DNA of 64,000 nt from Phocoena phocoena. Lineage: Eukaryota; Chordata; Mammalia; Artiodactyla; Phocoenidae. A model generated the notes under the pieces. That model was not told where the DNA came from, searched no databases, and was given only the letters and a program-made list of their open reading frames with translations. The stretch is from assembly GCF_963924675.1 (NCBI RefSeq), contig NC_089225.1:111490313-111554312 (forward strand), given 5' to 3'. Numbering within the stretch: the stretch's first letter is position 1; every line of letters starts with the position of its first letter. Below, one piece after another: positions 55,811 to 64,000 of this stretch. The position numbers and the translations under genes were made by a program.

Positions 55811-57640
55811 AGGTAGCTTCTCTGTACTTCCAAGCTACAGGGACATTTGCTGGGAGACCTGGAGCTGCCTGGAGACAATCTTTCCTTCTTTTTCAGTTTG
55901 TTGAAAATGTCCTGGACTGAGAAGGGTGAAAAGGAGACGCAGTGTTTTACTTGGATTGAGAGTAGGTCTGATGTCCACAGGGCCTGTGGGAAAGGGTTAC
56001 CTGCACGCTACACCCTGTGCACATTCCTAGGGGGAGGCTGGGCCTCCTAGAGGCCAAGGGGGACATTGAAGAGTCTGTCCCAGCCCTGGACCCTCCACTT
56101 TGGCCAAGGCTTTCAGTGCCACAGGAGCACGGAGCAGAGAGCTGCCAGACCACACATGTGACAGATTGAATATCAGAGACCCTTCTCCCCTCGGTAGTGG
56201 GCAATGTGTAAACCTAGAAATATGGGAAGTAGGGGTGAGGCAGTCGTAACAGGAGACTCAGCTCTCTCCAGTCCGGCGGGTTGGATTTGTGAAGTCAGAT
56301 TCAGATTAATTTGAGGGAAATGAAGACAAGCTATTTCTTGCCTGTCTGAGCGCATAGACTAAAACTCTCAGCTGCTTCATGATGTGGAAAATGAGAGGAT
56401 GTTATGAGGTCAGCCCCCCCACCTCTGCCAACCTGAGTCCCTATGGCCAGAGGTTGATGGATGTGTGTTAGCGGAACGTGCTGGGACACTCGAGGCCAAA
56501 AGCAGACCACCTATCAGAGTAACACAAAACTAAAAAGGGTCCCATCCTACATGGACCCTTTTACCCGGGGGAGGACTACAGCACTGAGCGAAGCTCTTTC
56601 CTACTGAGACGCCAGCAGAGGAGAGAGTAGAAGGGACGGGAGCGGATTGGTCAGGGATTTGTCCCTGGTCACAGGAAAGCTGCCTCGCAGAGGTCCCGGA
56701 TGAGCAGAGCCGGAGAACCAACATTGCTTGGGCAGGAGTGGTAATGAAACTTTTGGTCCATTCCCAGCTGGGGAGGGGTGGGACACTTGGAGTCACTTGG
56801 ATTATTAAAAATCAAATAAGCAGTTGTTCTTCTAATCATTTCTTTTCACTACCAACTTAAGGTCATAGGCAGGTCTCCACATTGGTGTCTTTTTTTATTT
56901 AGCTTTAACTGAAGCTCAGCAAACCAAGGAAACTCTTCGTGTTTCTTGCACTAAAAATCCGAAGCTGTTCTGTTTCCAAAGAAGCAGTCATCAGAAAATA
57001 ATAGGGTCTCGTGAGAATTTGCTTCCTGCTTCCAGAGAAGAGAGTCATGTGGTCAGTTTGTATCATGTTGAATAAATGCCTTTCAGGTCACCGACTGCTG
57101 TAGCGCTGAAGCCCATCTCCTCCTACATTTCCTAGAAGCGTCTTGGCCATGAAGTTTGGGAGCACTTACTCAGAAGTTGACCAAGGATCCAAAAAGGGCC
57201 CCCAAAGTCCCTGAGGGAGATTCCCAGCCGAGGCTTCCAGTGCCTGGTGACCACACGAGGCTGCATGTTCCAGGGCACCAACTGGTTATCCCAGCTTCTG
57301 CTCTGTACATGCCACCCTGACTTGACATACCAGGGGTGGCCAGCCCTGGACCATCCATCCCACCTGGGAGAAATAGAAGGGCTTTGAAGCTTGACTCTCA
57401 GGCCTTGGGCCATGATGACCAGGGAAGGCAAGGGACATTGATGTGACATCCCTTGGACTGGAATTCTTAGACCCCCTCAGAGTAAAAGCTACATGTTCAA
57501 GAAAAAGCAGATACCATCAAAGTTTAGGTTTTAACATGGTCAGTTATCATTTGACATCACCCCTGGGACCTGTGGGGTGATTTCCCAGAAATATCCAAAT
57601 TCTTGGGAACTCTGGGTAACGGGTCTTACAAAAAGAACAG
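55811..57640. other. Unassigned sequence
   Basis: Open frames reach about 105 codons (57132-57449 minus) without recognisable products. No named repeat is identified. Confidence 0.4.
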
Positions 57641-57812
57641 ATAACCAACAAGGATTTACTGTATAGCACAGGGAACATTACTCAATATTTTATAGTAACC
57701 TATAAGGGAAAAGAATCTGGAAAAAATGGATATATATGTATATGTGTAACTGAATCACTTTCCTGTACACCAGAAATTAACACAACATCGTAAATCAACT
57801 AGACTCCAATAA
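57641..57812 (+). mobile_element. 5'-truncated L1 3' UTR end
   Basis: TTTACTGTATAGCACAGGGA, ACATTACTCAATATTTTATA, GTGTAACTGAATCACTTTCC and CAACTAGACTCCAATAAAAA are sense L1 3' UTR. The same family appears antisense at 61207-61400. Only the last ~170 bases were inserted. AAAAAGAACAG on the left and AAAAAAACAG on the right may be the target duplication. Confidence 0.88.
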
Positions 57813-60239
57813 AAAAACAGCAACTGAAACAAAGAAACTGATGGCCTCTCAGGCCTCTCATGAGGTCCGTAGCAGTAGGTGGAGTTTCCCAGGGCATCCC
57901 CTGTGATGTTGGTTAAACTTAACCCTCATTAAGGCCTGTGGACAAAATCGGTTCTTTGCACTTTAAAAGCCATGTGGGCCTTTGTGGTGGGGCAGCCTGG
58001 GAGGGAGGCATAACTCAGAACTGTCTCCCAGGCCTTGAGGAACAAAGGAAGAGCGTTTGCAATTAGAACAGAAGCCTCTGAAAGGATGTCTTTTAGCCTC
58101 AGAGATGTGAGGGGTTGATACCCTCTGGGTCTGTCCCCCCATTTGCATTTTAACTGCTCTTTTCAGGCCAGGCCATTGTGCCCAGGAGAAGCGCCGCCCC
58201 CGGACACACAGCCGGGCAGATGGACATTCTGCCCATTGATGGCAGGTATTTCAGGGGGACATCTGTCGTTTCAACACTCTTCTCTCAGTTTTCTTTGGCA
58301 CGTTACCGTCTCCTTCTCTTTTGAAAGAATTTTGTCTGGTACAGCACTCCTGCAAATAGAGAAATAGAAAGCCAAACGATTTGTCTATTTATGAAATATT
58401 TGTAATAAATAACTGGACGAAAGCTAGCTGTTCTATAGATATCTGATAGGAGGGCAGAGAGACCAAGGTACGTGAAAGCTTCTTTTAAACTACAGAAATC
58501 GCTTCAAAGGCTACATATGAAACAATAAATTAAAGTGAAAAAATGAAACAAAGCCTCCATACTGACGTTAGTGTTGTTATAACGGTCTCCACGTTGAGGG
58601 CCACTGACGCCACTCCCTGAAGGCGCTGATGTTGTCCTGAGTCAACTAACAATTCCATTTGAAAGCCGGGAACTGTGGAAAGAGGCTTCAGCGAAGCGCT
58701 GGGATTTACCGGCCAGAAAATCCCATTTCATCGAGGATTCTCTTGCGCAGTTGTCTCAGAAAAGAAGTGTTAAAAAATTATCTAAGTCTTAGAAATAAGG
58801 GGAAAAATTACTGTGTGGTCTTTCAATCTCATACTAGAATAACATCTAACAATTTACCAAATCCATCCAAGGGGCATCTGAAGCTCTAGAAGAAAGCTCT
58901 TCTTTCAATCTAATTGACTACTTACTATGGATTTGGGGGTGAAAACAATATAGGTGAAAGATAAGGCGCAAATGATTTCTGTCCAGTGGAAAAGATAAGA
59001 CCAAATTTTTTTGCTTTGTTTTTTTTTCCCCATTTTGTTTCTAACCTTGCAAGTTTATTCAACGTTCTTTTCCCCACTGATCATAGACAGTAGCCTCTGC
59101 CTTTCAACCAGCTTTCATTCTTCTGGTTCCCTCATGAATGAGTTAAATAAATCTTCAAAATACGCTCACTATACATTTCTATGGGTTATGTTTTATAAGC
59201 TTTAGAAAGTCACACTCCGAAAGCTGCATAGTAAAGATTTTTTAGAAAGTCTTGATTGCCTTTGTGCTAGAGTTATAACAGATGCTAACTAGAGGAGGAG
59301 CTTCACTGTGTCCCTAAATATAAGCAAGTTATATAAGCAAGACTTACCTGAGGGAATTTTGAAAAGCCACTGTTGACATGGGAGAAATTTCCTCATGGAA
59401 GAATGTCTGTTACAGCAAAAATGTTACATGTCACATTTCACATCAAAAAAAGATTTTATGGGTAGCAGCTGAAAGAAGTATTATTTCCACTTTTGAACGG
59501 GAGTGAGACCATAGCTGGCCTTTTTGGGCTATTCATGGGGTAATTATTTCGTCATGGTCTCCTCTGTCCTTATAAAGCTGTGTTATTCTAGAAGGAAAAG
59601 CAAACAGTAAAAAAGAAGATAATACAATAAAGAACCTTACTGCAGATCTTTTCTATATGGAACAATTGACATTTTTTTCCAGGAAAACTCAACTTGTTTG
59701 TAGTTAGTAGCAGATATCAGCAGGAGAGGTCCAGGAGCGTAATTGCTTCAGGAAAGGAAGTTCAGCTACGCACTGTCCTTTCCAGGCTGCAGATAAAGGC
59801 CTTGGGAGCTTTCCCAGGGCTATTTTGCTTATGTGCTGCAGCTGTATTACCTATAGGGTCAGAAAACGTCAAAGTACCACCAGTGCTCACGGATCAAGCC
59901 GACTCTCCAAAATGCTCCCTTTCATTTGGAGACATCCAGGATGCTTTCTATACCAAGTCTACTTACAAGTTTAGAGGTCTTGTGATAAATCATGTATATT
60001 TTCCCTCTGAATTTTCCTGGAAGACCGTTCGTTAGACAGCTAGTTATCTACAATCTCGCTAGAGAGACGCAGTTGCTCAGAGCAGCCTAGTGGTCGAGAC
60101 AAGCAATTTCACAGTGAATTGCAGTGACTCAACGGCCAGACCAAAAGGTGTGTCAAGCTGGAGGGCCACACTCTGGGAAATTTTTGTCCATCAAGTTCTA
60201 TCTCCGGAACAAGGCATGTGTCTGCAGAAAACCCTGGTT
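57813..60239. other. Unassigned sequence
   Basis: No recognisable repeats over about 2.4 kb, and only short open frames, up to 113 codons at 59694-60035 plus. The scarcity of repeats compared with the rest of the window is notable, but no exon could be supported. Confidence 0.45.
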
Positions 60240-60253
60240 AAAATAGAATTCAG

Positions 60254-60468
60254 GGGCTTCCCTGGTGGCGCAGTGGTTGAGAGTCCGCCTGCCGATGCAG
60301 GGGACACGAGTTCTTCGTGCCCCGGTCCGGGAAGATCCCACATGCCGCGGAGCGGCTGGGCCCGAGAGCCATGGCCGCTGAGCCTGCGCGTCCGGAGCCT
60401 GTGCTCTGCAACGGGAGAGGCCACAACGGTGAGAGGCCCGCGTACCGCAAAAAAATAAAAATAAAAAT
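60254..60468 (+). mobile_element. CHR-type SINE, short form, perfect 14 bp TSD
   Basis: Head GGGCTTCCCTGGTGGCGCAG, GTTGAGAGTCCGCCTGCCGA, CCGGTCCGGGAAGATCCCAC, TGCCGCGGAGCGGCTGGGCC, GGCCCGCGTACCGCAAAAAA and an (AAAAT)n tail. The 14 bp AAAATAGAATTCAG is found exactly on both sides (60240-60253, 60469-60482). A small insertion in the B-box area (GAGTTCTTCGTGCC against the usual GGTTCGTGCC) may weaken its pol III promoter. Confidence 0.98.
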
Positions 60469-60801
60469 AAAATAGAATTCAGTATTTTGGGAGGAATAGC
60501 CTATTAGCTAGAGCTTATGAATTTCTTATTAGAAAAAAAAAAGACACAAAAGTGAGAAGTTAAGGGGGCAAGAGAGTTCAAGAGACTTCCAGGTGGTGAC
60601 GGGCTGCCGGGGAGTGCTGTGTTGTGTTGTGTTGTGCTGTGTTTGGAGCTGGTGTGGGGGTTGTGGGCAGTGCTGGACAAGGGCTGGCAGGACCCCTGTA
60701 GAAAAATAGAGAAGAAAGTCTCTATTTCCCATTTTTACCCAAAGACCCCCCCACCAGTGTCACATAATATTTTGTTATGTCTCTAATCTCTAATGGTTAA
60801 A

Positions 60802-60802
<1 letters not shown>

Positions 60803-60843
<41 letters not shown>
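60803..60843. repeat. (CA)n microsatellite
   Basis: An uninterrupted CA run of about 20 units between unassigned sequence and an antisense MIR. Confidence 0.97.
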
Positions 60844-60845
<2 letters not shown>

Positions 60846-60876
60846 GGCCCATGCAGCTTCATAAGGGTCATTATGA

Positions 60877-61060
60877 GAGGGGCTTTGAAGTCACAAAGTC
60901 TAGACTCAAACCCAGCTTTGCCTCTTCTTTGCGGTGTGACCTCAGATAATTTACCAAACTTCTTGTGTCTCAGTTTCTTCATCTGTCAAATGGAGACAAT
61001 AGAGCTTTGTGAGGATTGCATAGGCCTGACATGTGACAAGCACTCAATAAATCCAGGCAA
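60877..61060 (-). mobile_element. MIR SINE (antisense)
   Basis: GTCTAGACTCAAACCCAGCT, GCGGTGTGACCTCAGATAAT, CTCAGTTTCTTCATCTGTCA, AATGGAGACAATAGAG, TTGTGAGGATTGCATAGG and CAAGCACTCAATAAATCCAG follow antisense MIR nearly end to end. Confidence 0.88.
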
Positions 61061-61206
61061 CCTGGCATTCTATTGAAAAGGCATCCAGCTGCTTCTTGGG
61101 AGACACAAACTGGCATTTCAGGTGAGCTTAAATCTTGGGATTGTTAGAGCCCTTACATGAAGAATCTTGGTCTACCTAATGCTTCCTCTAGGAGGAATAT
61201 ATTCTT

Positions 61207-61623
61207 TTTTGCTACTGAAGTATAGTTGATTCACAATGTTCCAGGTTTACAGCAAAGTGATTCGGTTATACATATACATACACACACACATTCTTTTTTA
61301 GATTTTTTCCATTATAGGTTATTACAAGATATTGAATATAGTTCCTTGTGCTATACAGTAGGACTTTGTTGTTTATTTTATATCTAGCAGTGAGTATCTG
61401 TTAATCCCAAATTCCTGATTTATCCCTCCCCCCTTCCCCTTTGATAACCCTAAATTTGTATTCTAAGTCTGTGAGTCTGTGTTTTATAAATAAGTTCATT
61501 TGTATCATATAAGTGATATCATATGATATTTGTCTTTGTCTGACTTAGTATGATAATCTCTAGGTCCATCCATGTTTGCTGCAAATGGTATTATTTCATT
61601 CTTTTTTATGGCTGAGTAATATT

Positions 61624-61688
<65 letters not shown>

Positions 61689-62114
61689 CCACATCTTCTT
61701 TATGCATTCCTTTGTCAATGAACATTTAGTTTGCTTCTGCATCTCGGCTATTGTAAATAGTGCTGTTACGTACATTGGGGTGCATGTACCTTTCCAAATT
61801 AGAGTTTTTTCTTTTCCAGATATACGTCCAGGAGTGGGATTGCAGGATCATATGGTAACTCTATTTTTAATTTTTTAAGGAACATCCATACTGTTCTCTA
61901 TAGTGTCTGCACCAATTTACATTCCCACCAATAGTGTTACGAGGGTTCCCTTTTCTCCACACCCTCTTCAGCATTTATTATTTGTAGACATTTTTATGAT
62001 GGCCATTCTGACCAGTGTGAGGTGTTACCTCATTGTAGTTTTGATTTGCCTTTCTCTCATAATTAGCGATGTTGAGCACCTTTTCACGTGCCTGTGGCCA
62101 TCTGTATGTGGGAA
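61207..62114 (-). mobile_element. 5'-truncated L1, 12 bp TSD
   Basis: Antisense L1 from the 3' end leftmost: CAGCAAAGTGATTCGGTTAT, CTTGTGCTATACAGTAGGAC, CATTTGTATCATATAAGTG, ATGGCTGAGTAATATTCCA, CATCTTCTTTATGCATTCCT, GGATTGCAGGATCATATGGT, CTCCACACCCTCTTCAGCAT, GATGGCCATTCTGACCAGTG. GAATATATTCTT flanks it on both sides (61195-61206, 62115-62126). Only about 0.9 kb of the 3' end was inserted, with no poly(A) run beyond a short T tract. Confidence 0.95.
61625..61688. repeat. (CA)n(TA)n compound microsatellite inside L1
   Basis: About 24 CA units then TA units stand where other L1 copies, such as the one at 9904, have CCATTGTATATATGTG. The simple repeat grew within the L1 3' UTR after or during insertion. 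Confidence 0.95.
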
Positions 62115-62126
62115 GAATATATTCTT

Positions 62127-64000
62127 ATCATTGACACCGGGCAATGGCCTGTTTTACATAAAAGTGAGGCATTAACACAGTGCCTGGCCCAGAGCAGAAG
62201 CTCAGTAAATGGTTGCTCCATCTCTCAACATTTTATGTTTTTCCTCAACCATAACTCTCGCTGTGGATATTGACCAGCCCTTGAAAGATGTTAATTATCT
62301 GAAGTAGAGACAGAAATTCATGAGATGCCTATGGAGCTGAGGGCCCCTTGCAGTAGTTTAGGGCCACAGCTCATAAAGGCTACTTTTGTAAGTCAAGTAA
62401 CATCTTCATCGAGCAGAACTTGAAACATGGGATCTAGGCGCTCTGGTTAATAAGCTAGGATGCAGCAAAATAGGGAAAATACTTATCTAATGCCAGGTTG
62501 AAAATAAATTTTCCCCTCAATGAACTGGATAGATTGCCTTTTTCTTCTGCCTAAGTTGTTACTGAAACAAATAAACAGAAAAACTCTCTAGATGACATTA
62601 AACTTATCTAAGAATATATAAAGAATCACAAGTCTTGTTAACTGTCGCTATTGAAACCCTCACGTATTTGGCCTTCGTTTAAAATTTTTATAAAGTGGAC
62701 AGGAGAAGCGACACATTTATGCTTCTCACAAGTTGCTAATGCAGCCCTCACTTCCTCGGGTCCCAGCCGCTTTGGGTGTGAGGGGTGTGACGAATGCCCT
62801 GAGTAACTAACCTTCTCAGGGACATTGAGACATTGAGAATAGGGTCCTCGCTGGTGCAGAGCTTGCTGCCTCGGGAAACGTGTTCTAAGGTGTGAAAAAT
62901 GCTTTACTGCCCGTGGATTCTGGTACCTTCTCTTAGAGACATTGTCACCAGGATGTTCCCTTCCTGGGCTGCTTTGAAGGTTCTCGCCCTTTTCTCTGCC
63001 ACAAAGTTTCCAAGCTTTTGCTCTCAACTTGACCCCACTGGTGGCCACCAAGCATGATCCTGGCGTCTCACTTCCATCAAAGCAACTGTCCATGGTACTC
63101 TTTGCCAGGGGGCTGGGGAGGAAGTTTGGAGAGATGGTCTCCCTCTACTGGCATTACAGGTTGGGCGAATCCTTGTGCCCTGAGAGTCCTGGGATTAGGA
63201 AACTTGGACAGAGAACACTTGAAAGGTGTCAGGCATTGAAGCTGTTTCCTCAGCCTGACCGAAATTAACTTGGTTCTTCTCCATCCGGAGAACTGCCAGG
63301 GACTGGGACTCTCTGAAGGGACCCTGGAGAGCTCAGGACATCATCAAATGGGTCTGAACTTGGAGGAAATTTCACAATTCAAAACTTACTGTGGAGGCAA
63401 AGAAAATCAGTGTCTTTCATGAATAAAGCTGGAACTTCAGATAAAACCACAATGGTTGGCTGCACCCCTGCGAGGAGGGCAAAATTCCTTCAAAAAAAGA
63501 TCACTCGCTTTGCACTTTGTTCAAAACTGTGAAAAAAAAGTACCTTCAGAAAAGCTTAGTTCATTCAAACTTACAAAACAGCCATCAGGTTACTACAGAT
63601 TTAACCACAGATGGAACGTTTGGATACAATTAAGGAAAGGTTTGTGAATTTCTGAAAAGAGCCCAAGAGTGGTTTTCCTTTTCCAGTAGTACACATCTTC
63701 TTCCTCTTTTCTTCCATCATCTTCATCATATCATAATTGTCATCATGATTATAATAATGTTGTGGGGATAATTTAGAATCAAAGTTGAATGGAAATCAGC
63801 GTACTGTATCAATGGTTACTGCCTTAATATAGTTTAATTGTTATTGCTATTTTATTTATTTGGTGTGCTGTATTTTTGTTTTATTTTAAAATCAAAAACT
63901 TTAATGTTTAACATATTTGTAGAACTTTCATCGGTTCAGTGGTAATATGGCTCTTCCAGTTATCTACATAGAATCTACCTCTTCACAATCAACAAGTCTC
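62127..64000. other. Unassigned sequence to window end
   Basis: A short L2/MIR-like end (CAGTGCCTGGCCCAGAGCAG, AAGCTCAGTAAATGGTTGCT) lies at 62175-62220. A 151-codon minus frame (62638-63093) has no recognisable domain. An AT-rich TCAT/ATAAT stretch occurs near 63715-63770. No gene is called. Confidence 0.45.

Noticed and set aside
62638..63093. 151-codon minus-strand open frame with several His and Cys residues
   Set aside because: I checked for C2H2 zinc-finger spacing and linker motifs and found none.
1..64000. CRISPR array, operon, prophage or other prokaryotic system
   Set aside because: No spaced identical repeats, no dense coding, and the repeats throughout are mammalian SINEs, LINEs and LTRs.

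Overview
This window is mammalian nuclear DNA, almost certainly from a cetacean. The main evidence is about ten tRNA-derived SINEs of the CHR type (the cetacean/hippopotamus SINE family). Six are the short ~210 bp form with the motif GGGCTTCCCTGGTGGCGCAG, several with clean target-site duplications (TSDs). Three are longer, older forms with tandem internal modules and (AAAT)n tails, and one is a very short form. Ruminant BovB was not seen. L1 3' ends of cetartiodactyl type and a mariner MITE of the type seen in cetartiodactyls agree with this. Whether the animal is a toothed or baleen whale cannot be settled from these data.

No protein-coding gene, exon series, tRNA, rRNA or CRISPR array can be supported. 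All open reading frames are short (the longest is 234 codons), start and stop without splice context, and most overlap repeats. The window is best read as intergenic or deep intronic DNA. The only gene-like object is a candidate, broken processed pseudogene on the minus strand at about 24.56-25.69 kb, supported by a polyadenylation signal, a short A tract and a degraded reading frame.

Layout: 0-9.9 kb holds mostly unassigned old sequence with MIR copies, a MER20-like DNA transposon, a MaLR-like fragment and a solo LTR (3317-4024). 9.9-17.7 kb holds a 5'-inverted (twin-primed) L1, a pyrimidine tract and a solo LTR on the minus strand with visible TATA and poly(A) signals. 17.7-24.1 kb is one long, old, antisense L1M element carrying at least three later insertions. 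24.1-28.5 kb holds the retrocopy candidate, an L1 end, and a mariner MITE whose left arm is split by a SINE. 28-43 kb is rich in old L1 fragments (sense strand from 33 kb) with nested SINEs. 43-60 kb has L2, a second LTR, local tandem duplications, a second 5'-inverted L1 with an expanded pentanucleotide tail, and SINEs. 60-64 kb has a SINE with a perfect 14 bp TSD, a CA repeat, MIR, a 5'-truncated L1 with a 12 bp TSD and an internal CA microsatellite, then unassigned sequence.

The content is a layered record of retrotransposition rather than a gene system. No new molecular system was found. The most informative points are the nesting relationships, the two twin-primed L1s, the SINE-in-MITE insertion and microsatellites that arose inside L1 copies. 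Repeat family names come from recognising consensus-like motifs by eye and were not confirmed by a search.
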